Shown here: piece by piece, positions 1 through 7,655 of the stretch | Position numbering within the stretch: position 1 is the stretch's first letter | Layout of the letters: each line of letters starts with the position of its first letter | Source: Muribaculaceae bacterium | GTDB taxonomy: Bacteria > Bacteroidota > Bacteroidia > Bacteroidales > Muribaculaceae | Length of the DNA stretch: 17,723 nt | Direction: 5' to 3' | Assembly (NCBI GenBank): GCA_009775365.1 | Contig: VSPM01000055.1 | Location: 1 to 17,723 of the forward strand | Position numbers and translations under genes: made by a program | Notes under the pieces: generated by a model | What the model was told of the DNA's origin: nothing | Database searches by the model: none | Seen by the model: only the letters and a program-made list of their open reading frames with translations

Positions 1-201
1 AAAAATGACGACGAAATAATATTTTTTCATGAAAGTCTGTTTTAAGATGGAAAACTATTATATCTTTGTGGGCAGAAAACTCTTCAAGTTTCAATATTGT
101 ATATGCAGAAAGCGTTAGTTTTATCATATTGGAATCGGATATGTTTTCATGTGGACTATAACCAATAAATAATTATAAATAAAAACTTTAAGAATAGTAT
201 C
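1..201. other. AT-rich leader upstream of glucokinase
   Basis: Strongly AT-rich non-coding stretch. A 23-codon open frame at 47-118 on the plus strand has no supporting context and I do not call it. The only regulatory hint is a TATCTTTG at 61-68, listed separately. Any gene to the left lies outside the window. Confidence 0.5.
36..68 (+). promoter_or_regulatory. Possible Bacteroidetes-type promoter for the ROK kinase
   Basis: TATCTTTG at 61-68 fits the Bacteroidetes -7 consensus TAnnTTTG. A one-mismatch -33 element (TCTG, 36-39) lies 21 nt upstream. The implied leader of about 130 nt is long, and AT-rich sequence yields such matches by chance, so this is weak. Confidence 0.3.
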
Positions 202-1227
202 ATGAGCAAACCTTATGTACTTGGTGTCGATATAGGAGGCACGAACACAGTGTTTGGAATAGTAGATGCACGCGGTCAGGTGATTGCCAGCGATTCAATC
301 AAGACTCGCAAACATGCAAATTTTGATGATTATGTAGCTGAGCTCCACGACGGAGTGATGCATCTTCTGAAGGTGAATGACGCAGAAGACAAGATATATG
401 GCATAGGTATAGGCGCTCCCAATGGCAACTATTACACAGGCGAGATTCAGAATCCGCCAAACCTTCCCTGGGGGTCCATTATTCCGCTTGCTGAAAAGGT
501 TAGCAAGGCTTTTGACGGCATTCCTGTTGCAGTCACTAACGACGCCAACGCGGCCGCTCTGGGAGAAATGACTTATGGCGCCGCCAGAGGCATGAAAGAT
601 TTTATCATGATTACACTTGGCACCGGTGTCGGCTCAGGCATTGTGGTCAACGGTCAGCTCGTTTATGGACATGACGGTTTTGCCGGTGAGCTGGGCCATC
701 TGATTGTGAAGCGCACTAACGGTCGTATGTGCGGCTGCGGGCGCACGGGATGTCTTGAGGCATACTGCAGCGCCACAGGTGTGGCTCGCACAGCCCGCGA
801 GTTCCTGGAGATACGCACCGAGCCTTCTACTCTCCGCAATCTTCAGATTGAAGACATCACATCGAAAGATGTGTATGACGCGGCAGTGGCCGGAGATAAG
901 GTGGCTAAAGACATTTTTGAATATACAGGCACAATTCTCGGCCAGGCATTTGCTGACATGGTTGCATTTTCCAGCCCGCAGGCAATCATCCTTTTCGGCG
1001 GTCTTGCAAAAAGCGGCGACCTTCTGCTTCGTCCTCTCAGAGAAGCGTTCGACAAGTCAATACTCCCTATATTCAGAGGAAAGACAAGGATATTGCTTTC
1101 GGAATTGAAAGAGAGTGATGCAGCTGTGCTTGGCGCATCTGCCCTTGGATGGGAAGCAAAATACAAGTATGAGGTGCCGTCTTTCGATCGTCAGGTTCCC
1201 GTGGCGGAAGATGAAAGCGGTAAATAA
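202..1227 (+). CDS. glcK: ROK-family glucokinase
   Basis: A 341-residue ROK (repressor/ORF/kinase) sugar kinase that probably phosphorylates glucose with ATP in the cytoplasm to feed glycolysis. The N-terminal phosphate-binding motif is DIGGTNT (residues 10-16). The catalytic aspartate is D114 in TNDANAAALGE. The glycine-rich LGTGVGSG (139-146) and the ROK zinc site, H166 in GELGH followed by C177, C179 and C184 in CGCGRTGC, are all present. There is no N-terminal helix-turn-helix, so this is a kinase rather than a ROK repressor. Length is normal for bacterial glucokinases of this family (about 300-340). It stands alone as a plus-strand unit with a hairpin terminator just after it. Sugar specificity cannot be settled from sequence; N-acetylmannosamine or fructose kinase activity are alternatives. 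Confidence 0.9.
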   Translation: MSKPYVLGVDIGGTNTVFGIVDARGQVIASDSIKTRKHANFDDYVAELHDGVMHLLKVNDAEDKIYGIGIGAPNGNYYTGEIQNPPNLPWGSIIPLAEKVSKAFDGIPVAVTNDANAAALGEMTYGAARGMKDFIMITLGTGVGSGIVVNGQLVYGHDGFAGELGHLIVKRTNGRMCGCGRTGCLEAYCSATGVARTAREFLEIRTEPSTLRNLQIEDITSKDVYDAAVAGDKVAKDIFEYTGTILGQAFADMVAFSSPQAIILFGGLAKSGDLLLRPLREAFDKSILPIFRGKTRILLSELKESDAAVLGASALGWEAKYKYEVPSFDRQVPVAEDESGK

Positions 1228-1254
1228 GATTTGTAAGCTGCTTAATATAATAAG

Positions 1255-1283
1255 CAAAGAGCCGGCTAATTGTCGGCTCTTTG
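1255..1283. terminator. Hairpin terminator between glucokinase and Maf
   Basis: CAAAGAGCCG (1255-1264) pairs perfectly with CGGCTCTTTG (1274-1283), extending by a G-T and a C-G pair to a 5-nt loop. T-rich sequence follows on the plus strand (CGTTTTGTT). It sits between convergent genes and probably ends transcription of both the kinase and the minus-strand maf cluster. Confidence 0.8.
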
Positions 1284-1332
1284 TCGTTTTGTTAAGAATG
1301 TGAGAAAACGTATGTTTCGGAATAAGCCTGAA

Positions 1333-1914
1333 TCAGAAATTGCGCAGTTCTTGATATAACCGATGAATAGGAAGCCCCATTACATTGTAGAAACTGCCAT
1401 TTATTCCTGCCACAGCCACAGCTCCTATCCATTCTTGTATGCCATAAGCTCCGGCTTTATCCAAAGGCATATAGTTGTCGACATAATAGCGTATCTCTTC
1501 TTCTGTGATTTCTGCAAAAGTCACGTCGGTGACGGTGGTGAAAGAGGTGCGTTTCCATTTTGTCGAGATAGTCACGCCTGTGGCCACCTGATGTGTCTTT
1601 CCCGAAAGGTTCATAAGCATGTTGACGGCATCTTCACAATCTTTGGGCTTTCCAAGAATGAAGTTGCCGCATATAACCATTGTGTCAGCGGTGATCACAA
1701 GTTCATCGTCTCCGATATGTTTTTGAAAAGCGTCGGCCTTCACTGTTGAAACATATTGAGGAACATCGAGCAGGGGGATTGATGAGGGGTAGGACTCGTC
1801 GATGCCTCCTATTGTCACCACTTTGAACGGTATGCGCAAAAGATGAAGCAGTTCTCTTCTTCGAGGGGATTTGCTTGCAAGAAGTATGGTGTATTTGTTA
1901 AGATTCGACAGCAT
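1333..1914 (-). CDS. maf: Maf-type nucleoside triphosphate pyrophosphatase
   Basis: A 193-residue Maf protein, a house-cleaning enzyme that hydrolyses non-canonical or excess NTPs to the monophosphate and pyrophosphate. The N-terminal signature ASKSPRRRELL (13-23) and the central ITADTMV and LGKPKDCEDAVNMLMNLSG blocks, followed by H and TGV, are classic. The segment DKAGAYGIQ resembles the YhdE (dTTP/UTP) subfamily rather than the YceF (m7GTP) subfamily; that substrate assignment is inference from known subfamily motifs. It is the last gene of a minus-strand cluster and lies about 100 nt after the KdsC-like gene. The start at 1914 puts the signature at the usual distance from the N-terminus. 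Confidence 0.92.
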   Translation of the reverse strand: MLSNLNKYTILLASKSPRRRELLHLLRIPFKVVTIGGIDESYPSSIPLLDVPQYVSTVKADAFQKHIGDDELVITADTMVICGNFILGKPKDCEDAVNMLMNLSGKTHQVATGVTISTKWKRTSFTTVTDVTFAEITEEEIRYYVDNYMPLDKAGAYGIQEWIGAVAVAGINGSFYNVMGLPIHRLYQELRNF

Positions 1915-2016
1915 ATTGTGTTTTTGAAAATTAAGTCTATTCAGTTTTTTTCAGTTCAGTAGCCGTTGATTGTTTTGGCTTGGTGCGTCAAAGGGGCTTC
2001 TTCAGGCGGGCAAATG

Positions 2017-2541
2017 TCACCATCCGAAGGCATCAGCGTCATTCAGCCAGTTGTCTTGCGCTTTCATTGTCTGTTCGATAATGTCTCGGCAGCATCCATA
2101 TCCTCCCAGGAACTTTGATACATACAGGGCTGTTTCTTTTGCCTCCCATGCTGCGTCGAAAGGAGCACACGGCAGTCCGGCATAACGAAGGCAAGGCAGG
2201 TCGGGAATGTCGTCGCCCATGAAAGCCACTTCCTCAGGTTTTAGTCCCTCTTTGAGCATCCATTCTTTAAATATAGGTAGTTTTTTTGAGGCTCCGGTAA
2301 ATATGTCGGTTATGCCAAGCGATTCAAAACGGGTTTTAATCGCAACCCCTTTCCCTCCGGTTATTATGGCAATCTTATATCCCTTTTTAATTGCCAGCTG
2401 CAAGGCGTAGCCATCTTTGATGTTGACCATTCTTCTGGGGTAGCCATCTTCTCCAAGGGGTATGGTGGAAGGAGACAGCACTCCGTCAACATCGAATGCG
2501 AACGCTTTGATTTTGGTGAGGTCGTAGGCTATACTGCTCAT
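2017..2541 (-). CDS. kdsC: KdsC-like HAD phosphatase (Kdo-8-phosphate phosphatase)
   Basis: A 174-residue capless HAD-superfamily phosphatase of the KdsC/YrbI type, which removes phosphate from 3-deoxy-D-manno-octulosonate 8-phosphate during synthesis of the Kdo of LPS. The nucleophile motif is FDVDGVLS (D17 and D19), followed by INIKDGYAL-type sequence (VNIKDGYALQLAIKKGY) and IITGGKG, characteristic of this family. The magnesium-binding motif MGDDIPDLPCL lies near residues 128-138. Its small size and lack of a cap domain match KdsC tetramers. It starts only 11 nt after the stop of the DUF2520 gene, so the two are probably co-transcribed. A phosphatase for another sugar acid, such as sialic acid 9-phosphate or KDN, cannot be excluded. 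Confidence 0.88.
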   Translation of the reverse strand: MSSIAYDLTKIKAFAFDVDGVLSPSTIPLGEDGYPRRMVNIKDGYALQLAIKKGYKIAIITGGKGVAIKTRFESLGITDIFTGASKKLPIFKEWMLKEGLKPEEVAFMGDDIPDLPCLRYAGLPCAPFDAAWEAKETALYVSKFLGGYGCCRDIIEQTMKAQDNWLNDADAFGW

Positions 2542-2552
2542 AAGTGTGGGTC

Positions 2553-3296
2553 TTAATGATTATTGTGTGTTGAAATGATTTCGTTGGTAATATCAGAATA
2601 GATTCTTTGTAGTCTCGGCTTCTCTTTGAGCATGTCGAGATGAGAATTTATTACGTTCATGTCTTCGCGTGCGGCCGGCCCTGTCTGGGCTTCATCGGGG
2701 GAGAGCGTTTCGAGTTTGGATATAGTCTGGCGCAAAAGAGGGAGCAACACCTTATAGTCCATGCCGGCGTCTCTAAGTATCATGTCGGCTATTCCTGCCA
2801 ACCTGTTGGAAAAGTTGCATGCAAAAACAGAGGCAAGATGAAGCTGTTTCCTTTGAGATGAATCAGCCTCGATCACATTGTCAGAAAACAATCCGGCTAA
2901 AGCTGACAATGATTCAACAGTGTGGGTGCAATCGCCCTCGATAAATACGGGAATCTCGGAATAGTTTAGTTCCACGCCTTTTGAGAAAGTCTGAAGCGGG
3001 TAGAACACCCCTGTATGCCCGGCCGCACCTGCCAATGCAGACATAGGAACCGAGCCTGAGGTGTGGGCCACAATTCCGGCTTTACCGGCAATCTTATCGG
3101 CAACTTCGTTGATAGCGTCGTCTTTCACTGCAATTAATGCAATGTCTGTTGACGAGGGGATGTCTTCAGGTGTGCGAGGGAGTATCCGGATTAAACGGCA
3201 TTTCCCGCCGAGCGCTTTCATAAGATGTGTCGCTACGTTTCCCGTGCCGACTATGGCCACGGTTAAGTCTTTATTGCTGGTGAGCGTTTTGTTCAT
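2553..3296 (-). CDS. Rossmann-fold DUF2520 protein
   Basis: A 247-residue predicted oxidoreductase of the 'Rossmann-like and DUF2520' family. Residues 13-29 (VAIVGTGNVATHLMKAL) are a classic dinucleotide-binding glycine-rich loop. IALIAVKDDAI, AHTSGSVPMSAL and GVFYPLQTFSKG follow at the positions expected for this family. The C-terminal half is helical (DUF2520), like the dimerising domain of ketopantoate or pyrroline-5-carboxylate reductases. No substrate is established for the family, so none is claimed. The first 26 nt overlap the 3' end of the upstream ATP-grasp gene, and the KdsC-like gene follows after 11 nt. This spacing implies one operon and probable translational coupling. Confidence 0.85.
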   Translation of the reverse strand: MNKTLTSNKDLTVAIVGTGNVATHLMKALGGKCRLIRILPRTPEDIPSSTDIALIAVKDDAINEVADKIAGKAGIVAHTSGSVPMSALAGAAGHTGVFYPLQTFSKGVELNYSEIPVFIEGDCTHTVESLSALAGLFSDNVIEADSSQRKQLHLASVFACNFSNRLAGIADMILRDAGMDYKVLLPLLRQTISKLETLSPDEAQTGPAAREDMNVINSHLDMLKEKPRLQRIYSDITNEIISTHNNH

Positions 3297-4275
3297 ATTC
3301 GTATATGCTTATGAGTCCCATGGTCTGACGTAAATTTAATTCCACGCAGGGGTTGATTTTCCCTTCGGAGGTGGCCAGCATATCGATTCCGACCGGCCCG
3401 CTGTAGTGTGGGGCTATCAGTGACGACAGTGCATCTCTCTGAGCTTCTATTATCTCCGGCGACCAATCTTCACATGCTTCAGAGATAATGTTGTTGAGAG
3501 CATCTTGCGAGAGTTTAAGATTCCCTTTATAGCGTCCGTCTTTAGATGTGGAGAAAACGGACAGTCCGATAAATCTTACATCTTCTTTGCTGCAGTTCCA
3601 TTCAGTAGCGAAGTCCAAGGTTCTGCAGTAGCCTATTTCTCCCATCACGCTTCCCTGGCGTCGAATGAAGCCGCCTATCCATTGCGCAAGTTTTTCTGAA
3701 GAGATTTCCGAGGAGCACACGACGCCTCTTCCGGAACTGCTCCATGGCGCTTTGAAATATGCCCCCGGGTGGGCGTCTCTGAATGCGATGGCTTCTGCCG
3801 TAGAGTAAAACTCTTGGGCAGGGGAGATATTAAGCCTTTGCATACAGCCGGATATATGCTCCATGAATGGTATGGTGGTGCGACGGTGCGACAAATCTCT
3901 CAGGCTGTCTATTTCTTCCGGACTCTTCAAAAGCCTTTCGGGAACCCCCGCTTCTGCAAGGCTTTCCCGAAGGGTGTGGTTCCATCCCCATGGCCTGAAC
4001 TCCGAGAACTGCGTATAGGCAAGAAAACTTGATTCTTCCAGACTCACAATCCTGATTCCTTTCTTGACGACATGATGGAAATAAGGAGAACTCTTGAGTT
4101 CATCTCTTTCAAAAGAATCCGCCACAAGAATGCAATCTCCATTCTCGGCGAACACAGCCGGGAAAAGGGCCATGCTCTTCCTGAGGTTTATTATAGAGCG
4201 AGGCGGGTTGTAGTGAGTGGTTCCAGTGGCGAGTGCGTAGTCGGTTTCCGGATTGAATAAATGAATTGTAGCCAT
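3271..4275 (-). CDS. Uncharacterised ATP-grasp-like protein
   Basis: A 334-residue protein with no assigned function, read here as an ATP-grasp enzyme. Residues 172-184 (AYFKAPWSSSGRG) resemble the lysine and small-residue/glycine loop that grips ATP. Near the C-terminus, GPVGIDML (293-300; D298) and NPCVELNLRQTMG (309-320; E312, N314, R316) resemble the metal-binding D...ExN pair of D-Ala-D-Ala ligase and related carboxylate-amine ligases. The N-terminus (HLFNPETDYALATG) is distinctive and has no signal peptide or membrane segment, so the protein is cytoplasmic. It heads the DUF2520-kdsC-maf cluster and overlaps DUF2520 by 26 nt. I know of no characterised relative, and the ligase role is inferred from motif order alone. 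The ATG at 4275 is directly followed by the conserved-looking N-terminus. Confidence 0.75.
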   Translation of the reverse strand: MATIHLFNPETDYALATGTTHYNPPRSIINLRKSMALFPAVFAENGDCILVADSFERDELKSSPYFHHVVKKGIRIVSLEESSFLAYTQFSEFRPWGWNHTLRESLAEAGVPERLLKSPEEIDSLRDLSHRRTTIPFMEHISGCMQRLNISPAQEFYSTAEAIAFRDAHPGAYFKAPWSSSGRGVVCSSEISSEKLAQWIGGFIRRQGSVMGEIGYCRTLDFATEWNCSKEDVRFIGLSVFSTSKDGRYKGNLKLSQDALNNIISEACEDWSPEIIEAQRDALSSLIAPHYSGPVGIDMLATSEGKINPCVELNLRQTMGLISIYEYEQNAHQQ

Positions 4276-4321
4276 TCAGACGTGAATCTCTTGAAAAGAA
4301 AATATGCGGGCTATAATAAAA

Positions 4322-4346
4322 AAGCCGGATAAGAATAATCCGGCTT
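4322..4346 (-). terminator. Terminator of the bamD-rpoZ unit
   Basis: AAGCCGGAT (4322-4330) pairs perfectly over 9 bp with ATCCGGCTT (4338-4346), with a 7-nt loop. On the minus strand it is followed by a run of T (TTTTTTATT), the layout of an intrinsic terminator about 45 nt after the omega stop codon. Confidence 0.85.
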
Positions 4347-4392
4347 AAAAATTTGTGAACGCATACGATGCCTTTGCGGGCATTCGCGTAGA

Positions 4393-4728
4393 TTAGTCAT
4401 TAAGACGATCACGCTCTTTTGCAGGATTCGCGAAATATAGTTTGTGTTCTATATATTCTTGAGTTGCGATGAGAGTGGGTTTCGGCAACTTCTCATAGAA
4501 ACGCGAAATCTCGATTTGCTCGCGATTCTCCGACACCTCTTCAAGATTGTCGGTAGAGGCAAATTCCTGAAGTTTCTTTTCAAGTTCCTTTTTCATCTCC
4601 ACGGCGATTTGGTTGGCACGCTTGCCTATGATGCAAACGGTTTCGTAGACATTTCCGGTCTGTTCAGCCATCGCGATCATGTCGCGGGTCACGGTGTTGA
4701 GTGGAGCGTTGGTTTTTTTATAATCCAT
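4393..4728 (-). CDS. rpoZ: RNA polymerase omega subunit, Bacteroidetes Rpb6 type
   Basis: A 111-residue protein matching the Bacteroidetes Rpb6/omega family, a small core RNA polymerase subunit that helps assemble and stabilise the beta-prime subunit. The opening DYKKTNAPLNTVTRDM and the GNVYETVCIIGKRANQIAVEMK block are the recognisable parts: the second corresponds to the 'N+RFxLv..a.+RA.ql' region of omega. The C-terminal part (ISRFYEKLPKPTLIATQEY) is specific to this phylum. It lies 63 nt downstream of bamD on the same strand and is followed by a strong hairpin terminator, so bamD and this gene probably form one transcript. Confidence 0.85.
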   Translation of the reverse strand: MDYKKTNAPLNTVTRDMIAMAEQTGNVYETVCIIGKRANQIAVEMKKELEKKLQEFASTDNLEEVSENREQIEISRFYEKLPKPTLIATQEYIEHKLYFANPAKERDRLND

Positions 4729-4791
4729 GATGGTGAATTATGAGTTTTAGATAAACTTATTTTCGGATATAATCAAGAGAGGGGAGGGGTA

Positions 4792-5595
4792 TTATTCCTG
4801 CACGTGTTTTCTGGCAATCTCGAAGATGTTGTCAGCTTCCTTTCTGTTTTTGGAGTCGGGATAATTGTTGGTGTAGGAGTAATATTCATCTACAACATCG
4901 CGATATCTTTCGGCCTGTTTCTCTTGAATGCTCAAACGGGCTTCCTGATATTTTGATTTCAGAATCAACAGTTCAAAATCTTCGCGATATTTTGAGTAGG
5001 GATAATTCTTGAGGGCGTTCTGAGCCGTGATTATTGCAGACTCATAGTTGTTGCCCATGTAGTTTCCAAGATTGTAATAGAGCTGAGCGTTCTGCAACTC
5101 TTTCAATGTGAGTTTGTCTTGCATTTCAAAGATAGCGTTCTGGGCAATTGACACCCTGTCGCTGTTGGGGAAATAGTCAAGAAACCCCTGTAGCTCCTCG
5201 ATGGCCTTCACTGTTTGTGACTGGTCGAGCTGAGGGTCGGGCGAATCGAGGTAATATCCATATCCGGAATAGAACCTTGCCAGTTCTGCAAATTTTCCTC
5301 TTGGATAGCGGGAATAATAGGTTTTGAAATACACGCCGGAGTTGAGGTAGTCTTTGTTCTCGTAATATGACATTGCGAGCAGAAATAATGCCTCTTCTCC
5401 ATTGGGGGTGCCTCGGAGAGGTGTGTAGATGGTTTCGAGCACAGTCGAAGCCTGAGTGAATTTCCTTTGGTCGAATGCTCGCTTCGCGAAGTCGAATCTA
5501 TAATCTACGTCTTTGCTTTTCAAGACCTTGTTATATTCGCCACACGAAGAAAACACGAGGAGAAACGGTATGAAATATAAGAATCTACGCATCAA
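4792..5595 (-). CDS. bamD: Outer membrane assembly lipoprotein BamD
   Basis: A 267-residue BamD homologue. BamD is the essential lipoprotein that, with BamA, inserts beta-barrel proteins into the outer membrane. The N-terminus is a lipoprotein signal: positively charged MMRR, a hydrophobic stretch, then the lipobox FSSC with the lipidated cysteine at residue 18. The mature part consists of tetratricopeptide-like repeats (for example AKRAFDQRKFTQASTVLE, EALFLLAMSYYENKDYLNSG, FYSGYGYYLDSPDPQLDQ), with tyrosine-rich, proline-capped helices typical of BamD. Length is in the family range (about 245-290). A TAnnTTTG promoter element lies only about 18 nt upstream of the start codon. The omega subunit gene follows on the same strand. 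Confidence 0.92.
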   Translation of the reverse strand: MMRRFLYFIPFLLVFSSCGEYNKVLKSKDVDYRFDFAKRAFDQRKFTQASTVLETIYTPLRGTPNGEEALFLLAMSYYENKDYLNSGVYFKTYYSRYPRGKFAELARFYSGYGYYLDSPDPQLDQSQTVKAIEELQGFLDYFPNSDRVSIAQNAIFEMQDKLTLKELQNAQLYYNLGNYMGNNYESAIITAQNALKNYPYSKYREDFELLILKSKYQEARLSIQEKQAERYRDVVDEYYSYTNNYPDSKNRKEADNIFEIARKHVQE

Positions 5596-5612
5596 TTTTA
5601 CACTTTGAGGTG

Positions 5613-5620
5613 CAAAGTTA
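5613..5620 (-). promoter_or_regulatory. Bacteroidetes -7 promoter element of bamD
   Basis: On the minus strand the sequence is TAACTTTG, an exact match to TAnnTTTG. No clear -33 TTTG is seen at the expected spacing. Initiation about 7 nt downstream would leave a leader of roughly 10 nt before the ATG, so the mRNA would be nearly leaderless. Confidence 0.5.
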
Positions 5621-5667
5621 ATAAAATATTTTTGAATGAAGAAATGCTCAGTTAGGAAATTTTTAAC

Positions 5668-5675
5668 TAACTTTG
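5668..5675 (+). promoter_or_regulatory. Bacteroidetes -7 promoter element of the PASTA gene
   Basis: TAACTTTG, an exact match to TAnnTTTG, lies 29 nt before the ATG of the PASTA protein. A TTTG at -33 is not apparent. Together with the bamD element it makes a compact divergent promoter region, with the two -7 elements about 47 nt apart. Confidence 0.5.
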
Positions 5676-5704
5676 GGGCTTGAAATCAAAAAATTCCGTT
5701 TTCG

Positions 5705-6466
5705 ATGCAGAAGAACAAGAAGTCGGTTTCAATCGACAAGGGATTTATCGGCCGTCATCCTGTGCTCGCCAATGTTATCGTGATAGCGTTGGTGGCATTC
5801 CTTGGCATATGGATTGTGTATCTCTCGTTGCAGATTTTTACAAAGCATGGATATTCTGACGTTGTGCCGAAAGTTGAGAATATGTCTTATACGCAGGCAA
5901 TAAAGGCTCTTCATGAGAAGGGCTTCAGAGTTGATATTCGCGACTCGATATATAAGGAGGATGTGAACCCCGGGTTTGTGATTGAACAGTTTCCGAAATC
6001 AGGGGCTCTGGTGAAGCCGGGAAGAAAAATATTTCTTTATATCAATGCCGTGCATCCCAAAGAAGTTGTGATTGATGATGACAACAACCCGAGAGAAGAC
6101 GCTTTGAAAAGTTTCTCATTCAGACAGGGCATGGCAAGGCTTGAGGAACTCGGGTTTAAAAATATAAGAGTTGTCAAGGTTCTTGGAGACAATGACTGCA
6201 TAGTGAAAGTCACTGCCAACGGCAAGGTCGTCAAGAAAACGGAGAAAGTGCCGGTCACTGCCCGCCTTGTGGTGGAGGTCTATGACGGGCGTCTTGGGGA
6301 ATTGCGTGATTCTTTGCAACTTGAGGAATATCGCCGATATGCGGAAGAGGAAGCGCTTTCTGAGGAGAGTCAGAAATTTGAAGATTATTCCGAACCGGAT
6401 GCTGCATCTTCTGATGATTATTCGGAAGATCCCGAACCTGAAAATGAACCTGTATTTGTGCAATGA
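5705..6466 (+). CDS. Single-pass membrane protein with two PASTA domains
   Basis: A 253-residue protein. A basic cytoplasmic N-terminus is followed by one membrane helix (about residues 20-45, VLANVIVIALVAFLGIWIVYL). Two PASTA repeats follow: the first at about 52-116 (VPKVENMSYTQAIKALHEKGF, then VIEQFPKSGALVKPGRKIFLYIN) and a second, more diverged one at about 135-195. The last 60 residues are very acidic. PASTA domains are extracytoplasmic modules known to bind peptidoglycan fragments in kinases and penicillin-binding proteins; here there is neither a kinase nor a transpeptidase domain, so it may act as a stand-alone wall-sensing or scaffolding protein (inference). Its stop codon overlaps the start of the downstream pseudouridine synthase gene in ATGA, implying coupled translation. 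Confidence 0.85.
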   Translation: MQKNKKSVSIDKGFIGRHPVLANVIVIALVAFLGIWIVYLSLQIFTKHGYSDVVPKVENMSYTQAIKALHEKGFRVDIRDSIYKEDVNPGFVIEQFPKSGALVKPGRKIFLYINAVHPKEVVIDDDNNPREDALKSFSFRQGMARLEELGFKNIRVVKVLGDNDCIVKVTANGKVVKKTEKVPVTARLVVEVYDGRLGELRDSLQLEEYRRYAEEEALSEESQKFEDYSEPDAASSDDYSEDPEPENEPVFVQ

Positions 6467-7575
6467 CAGACAACAGCCTTTATATAGAAGAGGAGGAATG
6501 TCTTTCGGAAGATTTTTCTGAATCGGTTGAATCAGGGGGAGAATCTCTTGAAGAGCCCTCTTATATCGCTCCCGACGGCAGGGAGATGTATGAACACTTC
6601 CGTTTTGTAGCCGACAAGGGGCAACAGATGATACGTGTCGACAAGTTTCTTGTTGACAGGATGGAAAAGACATCGCGCAACAGAATTCAGCAGGCGGCCG
6701 ATGCACAGTGTGTGATCGTGAACGGGAAGCCGGTGAAGTCGAGCTATAAGGTGAAGCCTAACGATGTTGTAAGCATCGTCATGGATCGCCCGCGATATGA
6801 ACTCGAAATTATCCCCGAGGATATTCCGCTCAATATAGTGTATGAAGACGAAGACCTGCTCGTTGTAGACAAGCCGGCCGGCCTCGTGGTACACCCGGGG
6901 CATGGCAATTACAGCGGCACTCTCGTGAATGCCCTTGCATGGCATTTCAAAGACAATCCGGATTATGACGTGAGCGACCCGCGCCTCGGGCTTGTGCACA
7001 GGATTGACAAAGATACTTCCGGCCTTCTTGTAGTGGCAAAGACTCCCGAGGCAAAGACTCATCTTGGCAGCCAGTTTTTTCACAAGACCACGCGCCGTGA
7101 ATATGTAGCTGTGGTGTGGGGTGATTTTTCGGAGAAAGAGGGCACGATTGTGGGCAACATTGCCAGGAATCCTCGCAATAAGCTCCAGATGGCCGTGATG
7201 GAAGACCCCAACATTGGGAAACACGCAGTGACCCACTATAGGGTGATTGAGAGTTTCGGATATGTGTCTGTAGTGAAGTGTGTGCTGGAGACGGGTCGAA
7301 CACATCAGATAAGAGTGCATATGCTTCATAAGGGTCATCCGCTTTTTAAAGATGCCCGCTATGGCGGCGACCGCATACTCAAAGGCACCACTTTTGCCAA
7401 ATACAGGCAATTTGTCGAGAATTGTTTCGCCATATGCCCGCGTCAGGCTCTTCACGCCCGAACGCTTGGATTCGTGCATCCGCGCACCGGGAAGGAGATG
7501 GATTTTGAGTCGCCGGTGCCTCAAGATATGACTGCCCTTATAGAAAAATGGCGCGAATATCGAAAAAGTGAATGA
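6463..7575 (+). CDS. rluD: RluA-family (RluD-like) pseudouridine synthase
   Basis: A 370-residue rRNA pseudouridine synthase. An S4 RNA-binding domain occupies about residues 57-110 (IRVDKFLVDRM, CVIVNGKPVKSSYKVKPND). The catalytic domain follows, with VVDKPAGLVVHPG (134-146) and the active-site motif HRIDKDTSGLLVVAK, whose D182 is the conserved catalytic aspartate. ETGRTHQIRVHM further on is the second family signature. This S4-plus-catalytic layout matches RluD, which modifies helix 69 of 23S rRNA, but RluC or a related target is possible. The first 50 residues are acidic and not part of either domain. The start codon overlaps the PASTA gene stop by 4 bp; the unusual pairing is discussed in the findings. 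Confidence 0.92.
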   Translation: MTDNSLYIEEEECLSEDFSESVESGGESLEEPSYIAPDGREMYEHFRFVADKGQQMIRVDKFLVDRMEKTSRNRIQQAADAQCVIVNGKPVKSSYKVKPNDVVSIVMDRPRYELEIIPEDIPLNIVYEDEDLLVVDKPAGLVVHPGHGNYSGTLVNALAWHFKDNPDYDVSDPRLGLVHRIDKDTSGLLVVAKTPEAKTHLGSQFFHKTTRREYVAVVWGDFSEKEGTIVGNIARNPRNKLQMAVMEDPNIGKHAVTHYRVIESFGYVSVVKCVLETGRTHQIRVHMLHKGHPLFKDARYGGDRILKGTTFAKYRQFVENCFAICPRQALHARTLGFVHPRTGKEMDFESPVPQDMTALIEKWREYRKSE

Positions 7576-7647
7576 TAAAATAGTGAGTTGACAGTTGCAT
7601 TATGCAAAAAATTGCGTGAGACACTTTTTTATTAGGGTGTTTAGCAT

Positions 7648-7655
7648 TAACTTTG
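7648..7655 (+). promoter_or_regulatory. Bacteroidetes -7 promoter element of the acyltransferase gene
   Basis: TAACTTTG matches TAnnTTTG exactly, 65 nt before the acyltransferase ATG in a 145-nt gap. A T-rich run (7625-7631) sits near the -33 position but is not a clean TTTG. This suggests that the acyltransferase has its own transcript rather than only reading through from rluD. Confidence 0.5.

Noticed and set aside
47..118. 23-codon ATG frame upstream of the glucokinase
   Set aside because: Short, no ribosome-binding site or recognisable leader-peptide feature; the putative -7 element lies inside it.
6116..6706. 196-codon minus-strand frame across the PASTA/rluD junction
   Set aside because: Antisense to two well-supported coupled genes; its composition (many Arg, Cys, His) is typical of a shadow.
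6532..7524. Long 330-codon minus-strand open frame opposite the pseudouridine synthase gene
   Set aside because: It is fully antisense to a clear RluD homologue, has no recognisable domain and reads as a Cys/His-rich shadow frame.
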